Origin: CAVTWD01 sp963738325
GTDB taxonomy: Bacteria > Actinomycetota > Acidimicrobiia > Acidimicrobiales > Ilumatobacteraceae
Direction of reading: 5' to 3'
Assembly: GCA_963738325.1 (NCBI GenBank)
Contig: CAVTWD010000015.1
Location: forward strand, 186,001-250,000
Length of the DNA: 64,000 nucleotides
The notes under the pieces were generated by a model. The model did no database searches and was not told the origin of the DNA. It worked only from the letters and a program-made list of their open reading frames with translations. How positions within the stretch are numbered: position 1 is the first letter of the stretch; the number at the start of each line of letters is the position of its first letter. Positions 53,290 through 62,025 of the stretch are shown here, in pieces. Position numbers and translations under genes: made by a program.

Positions 53290-54372
53290 TCACGCGGCCT
53301 TGAACTTCGGCATGACCTCCGACGCGAACAGCCGAAGGCTGGCCAGCACCTCGGCCTGGGGAATGACCTCCAGCGTGTTGACGATGAAGTTCACCCCGTC
53401 GATCCCCACCGCCTCCCACCGGCGGAGCTCCTCGATCAGGCGGTGCGGGTCGCCGATGGCGATGCCTTCGGGCAGGGCCCGCTTGTCGCCGGGCGCGCCG
53501 GCCTCCTTCATCTGGCGGGTCGCCTGGTTCCCGAGGCTCTGGTAGGCGCTCGTGGGATACGCCTCGCGTGTCCACAGCAGGCGGCTGTTCTCGAGATAGA
53601 AGGCACCGGCCATGCCGCCGCCCACCGTCGCCGCCCGCTCGAGGTCCTCGTGGCAGTAGAGGAAGTTCTGGGTCGTCACGAGGTCGGTCACGACGCCTCC
53701 GGCCGGCCGGCAGTGCTGGACGCGCCGGTGGTACTCGGCCGTCCGCCGCTCTTGCTCGGCGAAGCTCACCGCGGCGACGCCGAGGCAGCCGAGCCCGCGG
53801 TTGGCGGCGTCGAGTTCGGTGCCCGGCGTCGTGACCGTGACCCACAGTGGCGGGTGGGGACGCTGGACGGGCTTGGGCCAGACAGGGCGCTCGGGCATCG
53901 ACCAGCCGATGCCTTCGTAGGCGAAGGGTTCGTCGCTCCAGAGGCGGGGCAGCACGTGCACGTACTCGTCCCACGTCTTCTTGGTCAGGTCGGGATCGGC
54001 CGAGAAGCCGCCGAGCTCCGTCCAGGTCGACGACCGGGCGGTGCCGACGTCCAGGCGGCCGTGGCTGATGAGATCCAGGGCGGCGGCGCGCTCGGCCACC
54101 CGCACCGGATGGTTCATCTCGGGCACGCAGACCACCGCGCCGTGACCGACACGGATGCGCTCGGTGCGGGCTGCGACCGCAGTGAGGAACACCTCCGGCG
54201 CCGAGCAGTGCGAATAGGCCGAGAGGAAGTGGTGCTCGACGGCCCACACCCAGTCGAAGCCGAGCTCGTCGGCCAGGATGGCCTGCTCGAGCGCATTGTC
54301 GTAGACCTGCTGCTCGGCCTCCCGGGTGGTGGGTCGAGGCACCGAGAGCTCGAAGAAGAGGCCGAAGCGCAC
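53290..54372 (-). CDS. LLM class flavin-dependent oxidoreductase
   Basis: 360 residues. It begins MRFGLFFELSVPRPTTREAE, with family blocks GFDWVWAVEHHFLSAYSHCS, RIRVGHGAVVCVPEMNHPVR and ERAAALDLISHGRLDVGTAR. Bacterial luciferase-like TIM barrel, probably FMN- or F420-dependent; no substrate can be inferred. GTG 54372 lies eight bases after a TACGGT box. The frame is intact. Confidence 0.9.
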   Translation of the reverse strand: MRFGLFFELSVPRPTTREAEQQVYDNALEQAILADELGFDWVWAVEHHFLSAYSHCSAPEVFLTAVAARTERIRVGHGAVVCVPEMNHPVRVAERAAALDLISHGRLDVGTARSSTWTELGGFSADPDLTKKTWDEYVHVLPRLWSDEPFAYEGIGWSMPERPVWPKPVQRPHPPLWVTVTTPGTELDAANRGLGCLGVAAVSFAEQERRTAEYHRRVQHCRPAGGVVTDLVTTQNFLYCHEDLERAATVGGGMAGAFYLENSRLLWTREAYPTSAYQSLGNQATRQMKEAGAPGDKRALPEGIAIGDPHRLIEELRRWEAVGIDGVNFIVNTLEVIPQAEVLASLRLFASEVMPKFKAA

Positions 54373-54380
54373 CGGCGCCG

Positions 54381-54386
54381 ACCGTA
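54381..54386 (-). promoter_or_regulatory. -10 box of LLM gene
   Basis: TACGGT on the minus strand, eight bases before GTG 54372. Confidence 0.4.
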
Positions 54387-54447
54387 CCCGAGGGCTCCCG
54401 GAGCGGGCGAAACGGCGGCGCCCGGCGGGGTTCGGCCGCGCCGACGG

Positions 54448-54453
54448 TAGTGT
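54448..54453 (+). promoter_or_regulatory. -10 box of second serine hydrolase
   Basis: TAGTGT nine bases before GTG 54463. Confidence 0.35.
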
Positions 54454-54462
54454 CGGAGTCTC

Positions 54463-55311
54463 GTGGAGGCGCTGACCGGCATCGATGCCTGGGATGCGCC
54501 GACCGCGGCCGCCGGGGTGGTCACGGTCGACGGGCGAGTCGCCGCGTACGGCGCGACGAACACCCGCCTACGCCTGGCCTCGGTCACAAAACCGCTCGTC
54601 GCCTACGCCGTGCTCGTGGCCGTCGAGGAAGGCACCGTCCACCTCGATGACCCTGCGGGTCCCCCGGGCGCCACCGTGCGCCACCTCCTGGCCCATGCCT
54701 CTGGGCTCGCCTTCGACGCGCCACGCGTGATCGCCCCCCCGAACACACGGCGGATCTACTCCAACTCCGGCTTCGACGCGCTGGGCGAGCACATGAGCGA
54801 GCGCAGCGGGATGGAGACCGCCGACTACCTCCGCCAAGCCGTGCTGGACCCCCTCGAGATGTCCGAAACGGGCCTCGCCGGATCGCCGGCGGCCTTCGCC
54901 GACAGCACGCTCGACGACGTGATGCGCTTCGGCGCCGAGCTGCTGGCGCCGACGCTGATCGACCAGGCCACGTTCGACGCCGCGGTCGAGGTGCAGTTCC
55001 CCGGGCTGCGCGGCGTTCTGCCGGGCGTCGGCTCCTTCGACCCCCTCGATTGGGGCCTCGGCTTCGAGCTGCGTGACCGCAAGACACCGCACTGGACGGG
55101 ACGGCAGAACTCTCCGACCACCTTCGGGCACTTCGGCGGCAGTGGCACGTTCCTCTGGGTCGATCCCGTCGCGGGCGTGGCCTGCGCCGCGCTCACCGAT
55201 CGCGAGTACGGCCCGTGGGCGCTCGAGGCGTGGCCGGCGCTGTCCGACGCCGTGTTGGCCGAAGTGGCCGCGTCGCGCGCCACCGCCGTCCCCGGGATGG
55301 CTGAGCCGTGA
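54463..55311 (+). CDS. Serine hydrolase, class C beta-lactamase/esterase family
   Basis: 282 residues. The nucleophile motif SVTK is in RLASVTKPLVAYAVLVAVEE, the second motif is YSN (RRIYSNSGFDALGEHM), and HFGGSG replaces the KTG-type motif (PTTFGHFGGSGTFLWVD), as in esterase-type members. The LLAHASGLAFD block is typical. It overlaps the next gene by TGATG. Confidence 0.87.
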   Translation: MEALTGIDAWDAPTAAAGVVTVDGRVAAYGATNTRLRLASVTKPLVAYAVLVAVEEGTVHLDDPAGPPGATVRHLLAHASGLAFDAPRVIAPPNTRRIYSNSGFDALGEHMSERSGMETADYLRQAVLDPLEMSETGLAGSPAAFADSTLDDVMRFGAELLAPTLIDQATFDAAVEVQFPGLRGVLPGVGSFDPLDWGLGFELRDRKTPHWTGRQNSPTTFGHFGGSGTFLWVDPVAGVACAALTDREYGPWALEAWPALSDAVLAEVAASRATAVPGMAEP

Positions 55312-55769
55312 TGCTGCACGCCGGTGATCGCGTTCGGTTGGTGGAGCTGGGCGACGCCGGCCTGCCGTGGGTGCGTTACGGGTGGGTGAGCCGGATGGCC
55401 GCGGACACCGACGTCGCCGTCGTGCTGTTCGATGACGCCTTGGACGACGAGAGGGTGGAAGCCGGTCGGCTCGAGCCGGTGAGCCTCCCCGACCTCCGTC
55501 TCGAGCTCGAGGGCAGCGACCTCCTCGCCGAGCCGGTGCTGCGGGCCGGGCTCGCCGGTCTCTGGGCGGCCGAAGCGGAACGAGCCGGCCTCGATGTCGC
55601 CGGGCTGCGGCGGCTGGACGGGGGCAGTGAGGATTCGAGGGGCGCCGGCAGCTACGCGATCGCGGAGCTCGTCTCCGCCGGGCGTCCGTGGATCCTCGCC
55701 GCGTACGAGCAGCCCGATCAGCCCGGTCGCGTGGTCGTGGCGCCTCGCCGCGCCGGTCCCTGGCTGTAG
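55311..55769 (+). CDS. Hypothetical protein, unrecognised
   Basis: 152 residues: HAGDRVRLVELGDAGLPWVR, SRMAADTDVAVVLFDD, EAGRLEPVSLPDLRLELEGS and ISPGRVVVAPRR-like end. The start looks like a small beta-barrel, but no family is recognised. Its ATG lies in the TGATG overlap with the serine hydrolase stop, so it is translationally coupled. Confidence 0.65.
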   Translation: MLHAGDRVRLVELGDAGLPWVRYGWVSRMAADTDVAVVLFDDALDDERVEAGRLEPVSLPDLRLELEGSDLLAEPVLRAGLAGLWAAEAERAGLDVAGLRRLDGGSEDSRGAGSYAIAELVSAGRPWILAAYEQPDQPGRVVVAPRRAGPWL

Positions 55770-55853
55770 CCGAACTCACCGTCTTCCTCGCCAGCTCAGC
55801 TCACGGACCCGCAGTCTGAGGAAACTTCCCGGCGCCCCCGGCGGGCGCGCCGA

Positions 55854-55859
55854 TACCGT
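55854..55859 (+). promoter_or_regulatory. -10 box of first MFS gene
   Basis: TACCGT six bases before ATG 55866; leaderless arrangement. Confidence 0.45.
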
Positions 55860-55865
55860 CGTGGG

Positions 55866-57061
55866 ATGGCCCGCACCGTTCCCACACCGTCGCGGGCCAC
55901 TGTGGATCGGCCTGGTCGCCATCTCGGCACCATCCTCGTCGCCACGGCCCTGCTGACCGCCTCGACGTCGGTCGTGTTCCCTTTGCTCGCGGAGCTCCAG
56001 GCCGCCTACGGCCTACCCACGTGGAGCCTCGGGCTCCTCTCCGCCGCCGCCTTCCTGGCCGGGCTCGCTGCTCAGCTCCTTCTCGCGCCGCTGGCTGACC
56101 ACGGTCATGCGCGCCTCCTCCTCGTCGGCGGCCTGGCCCTCGCCGCCGTCTCCGGCGTTCTCTTCGGCCTCGGCAGCAGCCTCCCCCAGCTCCTGGTCGC
56201 CCGGCTCGTGGCCGGTGTGTCCACCGGTGCCTTCCTACCCGCCGCCCGGGCGCTCGCGTCGACCGTCGACTCGGCGCGGGCTGGGCGGAACCTGGGCCGG
56301 TTGGCCGCCGCTGAGCTCGGCGGGTTCGTCATGGGGCCGGTGGCCGGCGCGGTGTTGTTCGAGCTCTGGGGTCTGCGCGCCCCCTTCTTCGTCTTCGCCG
56401 CTCTCGCCACCGGTGGCCTCGTGCTCATGGCCGGACGCCGGCTCCCGCAGCTCCCGGCCGCCGTCGAGAGCAGCGCGCCGAGCCTCACCTTGCTCCGCTA
56501 CCGCGGCGTCACCGAGGCCGCCCTCCTCGCGTTGGCCCTCTTCCTGCCGGTGGGGATCTACGACTCGCTGTGGGCCCGCTACCTGGCCGATCGCGGTGCC
56601 GGCGCGGTCTTCGTCGGCGTGACCTTGGCGATGTACGGGGTGCCGTTCGTGGCGCTGGCATCGACGGTGGCCGCCTCGCCGACCGCTACGGCCCGCTGCC
56701 CTGTGCCTACCTCTGCCTGCTGCTCCTGGCTCCGTTGACGTTCCTCTATGGCGCGGTGGCGTCCCTGGGCCTGATCGTGGCCGTCCTCCTCGTGGAGGCC
56801 GTGGTGCAAGCCGTAGCCGTTCCGGCGACGCAATCGGCGATGGCCCGGGCTTGCCCGCCTGGGCGGATCGCCGCGGGCCAGGGCCTCGCCGGCGCCATGC
56901 AACAACTCGGGGCGGCCCTCGTGGCGCTGGTGGCGGCACCGGTGTACGGCGCCGCGGGATCGGCGGTCGTCTTCGGAGGCGCCGCGGTTCTGCTGCTCGC
57001 GATCAGCGGGGCGGCCTGGTGGGTGGGGCGGCCGCGGGCGGCGATAAATTTGTTAGCATAG
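55866..57061 (+). CDS. MFS transporter, single-base frameshift
   Basis: About 398 residues when joined; 12 predicted helices. N-terminal half: VFPLLAELQAAYGLPTWSLG, LAPLADHGHARLLLVGGLAL (motif A region) and GAFLPAARALASTVDSARAG. At about 56669 one G is missing, and the C-terminal half continues GGRLADRYGPLPCAYLCLLL, VPATQSAMARACPPGRIAAG and GAMQQLGAALVALVAAPVYG. Drug or metabolite exporter; substrate unknown. The gene stops seven bases before the MarR start. Confidence 0.82.
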
Positions 57062-57070
57062 CTAAGCATG
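57053..57070 (+). promoter_or_regulatory. MarR operator/promoter
   Basis: TTAGC-ATA-GCTAA inverted repeat (57053-57065) overlaps a TAGCAT -10 box (57054-57059) eight bases before ATG 57068. It covers the last codons and stop of the upstream MFS gene. Autorepression by MarR is likely. Confidence 0.6.
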
Positions 57071-57502
57071 GAGCAAACCGGGTTGGCCGACGAGCTGGGC
57101 CTGGCGGTCGGTCGCCTCGCTCGGCGGATCCGCCAGGAGCAGAGCTCCGGTCTCACCCCGTCACAACGCTCGGCGTTGGCCTCCATCGAGCGCCTCGAAC
57201 CCGTTCGGCTGTGCGACGTCGCCGCCGCGGAGGGCGTCACCTCGCCGACGCTCACGAAGGTGGTCGCCGCCCTCGAGGAGGCCGGGCTGGTGGTCCGGGC
57301 CACTGACGAGCGCGACCGTCGCGCCGCCCGGCTGCGCCTGACCGACGGCGGCCGCAGCATGCTCCGACGTCTCCGCCGTGAACGCACCGCCTTCCTGCGC
57401 CGCCAGCTCGACGCGTTGTCCGAGGCCGACCGTGCCCGCCTGGCCGACGCCCTCCCCCTGCTCGTCGCCCTCGTCGGCGAGGCCGCGGGTGATGCGGGAT
57501 GA
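57068..57502 (+). CDS. MarR-family transcriptional regulator
   Basis: 144 residues: GLADELGLAVGRLARRIRQE, TPSQRSALASIERLEPV, then the winged helix VTSPTLTKVVAALEEAGLVV and wing RATDERDRRAARLRLTDGG. Standard MarR dimer fold. ATGA overlap with the downstream MFS gene indicates an exporter under MarR control, probably induced by its substrate. Confidence 0.92.
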   Translation: MEQTGLADELGLAVGRLARRIRQEQSSGLTPSQRSALASIERLEPVRLCDVAAAEGVTSPTLTKVVAALEEAGLVVRATDERDRRAARLRLTDGGRSMLRRLRRERTAFLRRQLDALSEADRARLADALPLLVALVGEAAGDAG

Positions 57503-58743
57503 CCGCCCACTTCCGAGACGTCTTCTCCTCCCTCCTCGCGTCGCAAACCTTCCGCCACTACTTCATCGGCCAGACCGTCTCTCTCGTCGGCACGTGGATG
57601 CAGACGATCGCCCTCGGTTGGTTGGTGCTGCAGCTGAGCGGCAGCGGGACGGCGGTCGGCCTCGTGACCGCGGTGCAGTTCCTCCCGGTGCTGTTCCTGG
57701 GACCCCTCGGCGGCGTGCTCGTCGATCGGCGCGACAACCGACACCTCCTCCTCGCGACCCAGGCCGCCTTCGCGTTGCAGGCTCTCGTGCTCGGCATCCT
57801 CACGTTGACGGGCGCGGTCCAACTCTGGATGGTGTTCGTCCTCGCCGCCGTCCAAGGCCTCATCACCGTGGCCGACAACCCGGCCCGCCAGACCTTCATC
57901 CTCGAGCTCGTCGGGCCCAAGCACCTGACCAACGCGGTCACCCTGAACAGCGTGAGCATCAACGCGGCGCGCATCGTCGGGCCGGCCATCGCCGCCGCTC
58001 TCATCGCGCTGTTCGGCATCGGCCCGTGCTTCGTAGCGAATGCCGCCTCGTACCTCGCGCTCATCGTCGTGCTCGTCGTGATGGACCCCTCCACCTTGCG
58101 TCCCGCAGAGCGCCAGCCGCGCCAACCCGGGCAGCTGCGCGAAGGGCTCCGCTACGTGTGGCGCACACCGGAGCTCCGCGTGCCCCTCGTGATGATGGCC
58201 CTGATCGGCACGCTCTCCTACGAGTTCCAGGTGATCCTGCCCATCGCGGCCAGGTTCACCTTCGGTGGCACCGCCGGGACCTACGGCCTCCTCACCGCGG
58301 CCATGGGCCTCGGCGCGGTCATCGGCGGCCTCGCCACGGCCTCACGCAACCGCTACGGGGTGGACACCCTCATCCGCCAATCGCTGATCTTCGGCGCGCT
58401 GATCGCGGCCGTCGCCGTGTCGCCCACCCTCCCGGTGGCGCTCCTCTCCCTCGTCGGGGTGGGCGCCGCGAGCATCACCTTCCTCGCCCGCGCCAACACG
58501 ACGATGCAACTGACCGCGGCGCCGGCGTTCCGGGGTCGCGTCATGTCATTGTGGACCGTCGCCTTCCTCGGCTCGACACCGGTTGGCGGACCGATCATCG
58601 GCTGGATCGGCGAGTACACGGGCGCCCGCTACGGGCTGGCCACCGGCGCCGCCGCCTGCTTCGCGGCCGCGGCCTACGGATGGGTGCGCCGGTCGGCGGC
58701 CATCCCCGCACCGGCTCCTCGGCGGGCTACGGCGACGGCCTGA
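57499..58743 (+). CDS. MFS exporter, DHA3/EntS-like
   Basis: 414 residues: HFRDVFSSLLASQTFRHYFI, SLVGTWMQTIALGWLVLQLS, GPLGGVLVDRRDNRHLLLAT, NPARQTFILELVGPKHLTNA and AAPAFRGRVMSLWTVAFLGS. These are the hallmarks of the MFS_3 (EntS/enterobactin exporter) subfamily. It is coupled to MarR by ATGA. Its last 70 bases overlap, antisense, the end of the LPRTG wall-protein gene. Confidence 0.9.
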   Translation: MTAHFRDVFSSLLASQTFRHYFIGQTVSLVGTWMQTIALGWLVLQLSGSGTAVGLVTAVQFLPVLFLGPLGGVLVDRRDNRHLLLATQAAFALQALVLGILTLTGAVQLWMVFVLAAVQGLITVADNPARQTFILELVGPKHLTNAVTLNSVSINAARIVGPAIAAALIALFGIGPCFVANAASYLALIVVLVVMDPSTLRPAERQPRQPGQLREGLRYVWRTPELRVPLVMMALIGTLSYEFQVILPIAARFTFGGTAGTYGLLTAAMGLGAVIGGLATASRNRYGVDTLIRQSLIFGALIAAVAVSPTLPVALLSLVGVGAASITFLARANTTMQLTAAPAFRGRVMSLWTVAFLGSTPVGGPIIGWIGEYTGARYGLATGAAACFAAAAYGWVRRSAAIPAPAPRRATATA

Positions 58744-59912
58744 CGCGTGGCCTCAGGCCCGGAGTGCGTCGCCCTCGAGCGCGGCGCACGACGGCGGCGC
58801 CAGCCGTGCTCGGCGGCGATGACCGCGAGGCCCGAGCAGACCAACCCGACACCGAGCACGGGGACGACGGGGGTCACCGGGCCGGTGCGGGGCAGCCGCT
58901 TCGTGGCCGCGGTGGTCGGGTCGACCACCGCATGCCCGCGCGTGACCGGAGTCCTCGGGTTCGCCGGAGTCGCCCTCGGCGTCGTGGTCCTGGCCGGCGT
59001 GGTGGTCGGGCGGGCCGGCGTGGTGGTCGGGCTGGCCGGCGTGGTGGTCGGGCTGGCCGGCGCCGCCGGCGAGCGTGGCTTGGCCGTGGTGGTGGGCGGA
59101 GCCTCGGTGGCGGCCGGCGCTTGGGTCGCGAGGAGCTGCATCGTGACGGTCAGAATTCGGCTCTGGCTCCCGCCCGGTGGGAAGAAGCCGCTCAGGCGGG
59201 CGTCGGCATTGCTCTCCCCGAGGCCGGTGCCGACGTCGGCAAGCGCCGTCAGCCCGGTGCCGCTGATCACCTCGTAGCCGCTTGGTGCCCGCGCGGACAC
59301 CTCATACCACGGGGGCGAGCCTTGCACGGTGAAGGCCGGGATCTGCAGCTCGCTGCGCACCGGTCGGTAGCTGCCCGGCGGCAAGGGCGCGGCGGCGAGT
59401 GTCTGCTGCGTGCAGTCGAGGTGGCCGTCGCTCCACGTGCACACGAGCCGCTCGAGCGGGCCGTTCAAGCTCACCACGAGCCCGGGCGCCCGCTGCGGCG
59501 CCTCTACGGCCGCGCCCGTGGCGTCGACGAAGCGAACCTGCGGGCGCAGGTCGTAGGTGCAATACGTCCTCGACGTGGCGGCCGAAGCGAGCTGCCCGCT
59601 CGCCGAGCCCGCGCTCCACTGCAGCGTCGCGGGGCTCGCGGTCGGGAAGCGCCCGGTGGCGACGAAGTAGGCCGACTCGCCCGTCGACAGATCACCGCTG
59701 CGCGAAGCGCCTCCGGACGTGAGCGTGTACTGCAGCGGCGTGGCGCTGTCGGTGTTGTGGACGCGGAAGGTCGGTCGCGCCGTGCCCATCCAGCAGAGGC
59801 CGGTCAGCGTCGGCACGCTCGCGGCGGACGCCGTCCCCATGGTCCAGGTGAGGCCACCGACGGTCGCGACGAGCGCGGCCCAGCCGGCGCGCCGGATGCG
59901 CTGCTTGTGCAT
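58674..59912 (-). CDS. LPxTG cell-wall-anchored surface protein
   Basis: 412 residues from ATG 59912 (ribosome binding site GGAGGAG). A signal peptide ends MGTASA. The surface domain (about 250 residues) contains paired Cys and the segment PPGSYRPVRSELQIPAFTVQ. A Thr/Pro/Ala stalk with repeats of PTTTPA follows, then the sorting signal LPRTG, a helix (VVPVLGVGLVCSGLAVIAAE) and RRRR. Unusually about 45 residues follow the helix where most sortase substrates have under 10, so the true stop may be hidden by an indel. Ligand unknown. Confidence 0.8.
   Translation of the reverse strand: MHKQRIRRAGWAALVATVGGLTWTMGTASAASVPTLTGLCWMGTARPTFRVHNTDSATPLQYTLTSGGASRSGDLSTGESAYFVATGRFPTASPATLQWSAGSASGQLASAATSRTYCTYDLRPQVRFVDATGAAVEAPQRAPGLVVSLNGPLERLVCTWSDGHLDCTQQTLAAAPLPPGSYRPVRSELQIPAFTVQGSPPWYEVSARAPSGYEVISGTGLTALADVGTGLGESNADARLSGFFPPGGSQSRILTVTMQLLATQAPAATEAPPTTTAKPRSPAAPASPTTTPASPTTTPARPTTTPARTTTPRATPANPRTPVTRGHAVVDPTTAATKRLPRTGPVTPVVPVLGVGLVCSGLAVIAAEHGWRRRRAPRSRATHSGPEATRQAVAVARRGAGAGMAADRRTHP
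58987..59065. repeat. 21-bp coding repeats in the LPRTG stalk
   Basis: ggccggcgtggtggtcgggc recurs three times at 21-base spacing with one substitution, encoding the PTTTPAx units of the stalk on the minus strand. Confidence 0.85.
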
Positions 59913-60066
59913 CGCTCCTCCAGCCGGGTTGGACGAGTGGGGGGGTCCCGGCCTGCGTGGAGCTCTGACGGTACTGAGGCGCCGCGACCTACGGTTATGG
60001 GCACTTCGAACCATTCTGCGCATGGAGCAGACGTTGCGTGGCCGGGCCCTCACCCTTCGGGAGCGG

Positions 60067-60072
60067 TAGGTT
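60067..60072 (+). promoter_or_regulatory. -10 box of third serine hydrolase
   Basis: TAGGTT six bases before GTG 60079; leaderless arrangement. Confidence 0.45.
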
Positions 60073-60078
60073 CGACGC

Positions 60079-61197
60079 GTGCCCGTCGATGCCGCCAAAC
60101 TCGCCAAACTCCTTGCCCGCGCCCGCCGCGAGGTCGACGACGGCCTCCTTCCGTCGTGCCAGATCGCGCTGGCCCTCGACGGCGAGCTCGTCGCCTTCGA
60201 GGCCTACGGCGACGCTTCGCTCGACACGCGTTACGCCGTCTTCTCCTGCACCAAGGCCTTCGTCGCCGCCGCCGTGTGGGCCCTCATCGGGGACGGTGCC
60301 ATCGACGTGAGCCAGCGGGTCGCCGACTACATCCCGGAGTTCGCCACCAACGCGAAGGAGGGCATCACCGTCGAGCAGGTCATGCTGCACACCTCCGGCT
60401 TCCCGCACGCGCCACTCGCGCCGCCCGAATGGGACACCCGCGAGGGACGGCTGGCCGCCTTCGCCCGATGGAAGCTCAACTGGGAGCCGGGCTCGACCTA
60501 CGAGTACCACGCCACCTCGGCCCATTGGGTGCTCGCTGAGATCATCGATCGTGTGACCGACGGTGACTATCGAGGCGTGGTGGAGGAGCGGGTCACGGCC
60601 CCCGCCGGCCTCCCGCGGGTGCTCGGCCTCCCCGATGGCCCTGCCCAGGACGGCATCGCGGAGCTGGTCATCGTCGGCGAGCCGGCCAGCGTGGAGGAGA
60701 TGCGCGCCACCTTTGGCGTGGACGCGCTGCCCGTCACCGAGGTCACCGACGAGGCACTGCTGCAGTTCAACCGAGCCGATGTGCGCGCCGTCGGCGTCCC
60801 CGGGGGTGGCGCGGCCATGCGGGCGTGCGACCTGGCGCTCTTCTACCAAGTGCTCCTGCACGACGCCGGCCAGATCTGGAAGCCCGACGTGCTCGCCGAC
60901 GCTACCGGCCATGTGCGGAACTCCCTGCCCGACCGGTGGTCGGGCGTGCCCGCCAATCGCAGCCTCGGGCTGATCCTTGCGGGCGACGACGGCCACGCCA
61001 ACGTGCGCGGGCTCGGGCGGACGGTCTCACCACGCGCCTTCGGGCACAACGGCGCCCGCGGTCAGCTGGCTTGGGCTGATCCGGACACCGGTTTGTCCCT
61101 GGGGTACTGCACCAACGGTCTCGACGACCACGCTGTCCGCGAGCCCCGGCGGGGTACGGCCATCAGCAGCCTGGCCGCGGTCTGCCTGGCCGACTGA
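60079..61197 (+). CDS. Serine hydrolase, class C beta-lactamase/esterase family
   Basis: 372 residues. The nucleophile motif is SCTK (RYAVFSCTKAFVAAAVWALI), the Tyr motif is YHA (TYEYHATSAHWVLAEIIDR), and AFGHNGARGQLAWADPDTGL is the third motif (HNG). HTSGFPHAPLAPPEWD is the typical loop. This matches the esterase (EstB-like) branch. It ends 39 bases before the convergent membrane gene. Confidence 0.87.
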   Translation: MPVDAAKLAKLLARARREVDDGLLPSCQIALALDGELVAFEAYGDASLDTRYAVFSCTKAFVAAAVWALIGDGAIDVSQRVADYIPEFATNAKEGITVEQVMLHTSGFPHAPLAPPEWDTREGRLAAFARWKLNWEPGSTYEYHATSAHWVLAEIIDRVTDGDYRGVVEERVTAPAGLPRVLGLPDGPAQDGIAELVIVGEPASVEEMRATFGVDALPVTEVTDEALLQFNRADVRAVGVPGGGAAMRACDLALFYQVLLHDAGQIWKPDVLADATGHVRNSLPDRWSGVPANRSLGLILAGDDGHANVRGLGRTVSPRAFGHNGARGQLAWADPDTGLSLGYCTNGLDDHAVREPRRGTAISSLAAVCLAD

Positions 61198-61236
61198 GAG
61201 GCCGAGCGCGAAACCGGCCCTTCCCCCTTCGCACCA

Positions 61237-61924
61237 CTACGCGGCCACGGGCTCCCCCGCCATCCGCTTGTACATGTACGCGGTGGCGATCAGCACGACC
61301 GGGATCGAGACCAGCAGGCCGACGAGACACACGATGGCCCCGGCGAAGTACACGACGACGGACACGATGCCGAACAGCACGAGCACGCCGGCGTGGCTCT
61401 TGACGAGGTTGAAGCTGGCCGACAGGGCGTCGGTCGGTGCCATGTGCCGGTCGATCACGAAGAACGGGGTGAACCAGAGCAGAAAGGCGGCGATGATCCC
61501 GGGGATGATGCAGAGCAGGTAGCCGACGAACGTGATGAGTCCCTGCAGGATGGCCGCCACCAGGAAGGGGCCGAAGAGCTCCATGTTCCAGGCGTACGCG
61601 AAGGTCGGCTCGCGGCCCTCGGTGATGGCCGAGCGCGGCGCGCACGATGCCGTATTGCAGCACGAAGCCGAGCAGGGCGGCGAGACCGCCGAAGACCAAC
61701 GCCAGGAAGAAGGAGCCGAACCCCCCCGACCCGGAGCGCTGCGCCAGGAAGCTGATCATCTGGAAGACGGCGATGCCGATGAACGCCACCAGTGTGATGA
61801 GGATGACCGGGCCCGCGTACTGCGTGAACTTCCGCCAGCCGTACCCGAAGGCCGCGCCGATGTCGGCCGGCGGTTCTATGCCGCCCGGCGGCATCGGAGG
61901 CGGAGGTGGCGGGAGGTCAGTCAT
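61237..61924 (-). CDS. Pro-rich-leader integral membrane protein, single-base frameshift
   Basis: About 229 residues when joined. The N-terminus is a run of prolines (MTDLPPPPPPMPPGG), then IGAAFGYGWRKFTQYAGPVI and helices VILITLVAFIGIAVFQMISF and FFLALVFGGLAALLGFVLQY. Near 61629 an extra base changes the frame. It resumes WNMELFGPFLVAAILQGLIT, LLCIIPGIIAAFLLWFTPFF and DALSASFNLVKSHAGVLVLF. This is the common actinobacterial DUF4013/DUF7847-like architecture with an amphipathic GxxxxxxW segment. Function unknown. Confidence 0.78.
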
Positions 61925-62025
61925 CGGAATCCTCTTCGTTCGATCAGTTGGCGGCGCACCTTAGCCAGCGGTCTCCGAGCGGCCGCTCACCCCGCCCCGC
62001 CGTGGCTTCGCACGAGTTCAGCCGG

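Noticed and set aside
52579..54450. 623-residue plus-strand ORF opposite the LLM oxidoreductase
   Set aside because: Antisense shadow typical of high-GC genes, without family motifs.
58987..59065. Possible CRISPR or minisatellite
   Set aside because: The 21-base copies encode the in-frame Thr/Pro stalk of a surface protein.
57378..60539. 1053-residue plus-strand ORF
   Set aside because: Arg/Pro-rich out-of-frame shadow of the MarR, MFS and LPRTG genes; no domain, and it overlaps three better-supported genes.
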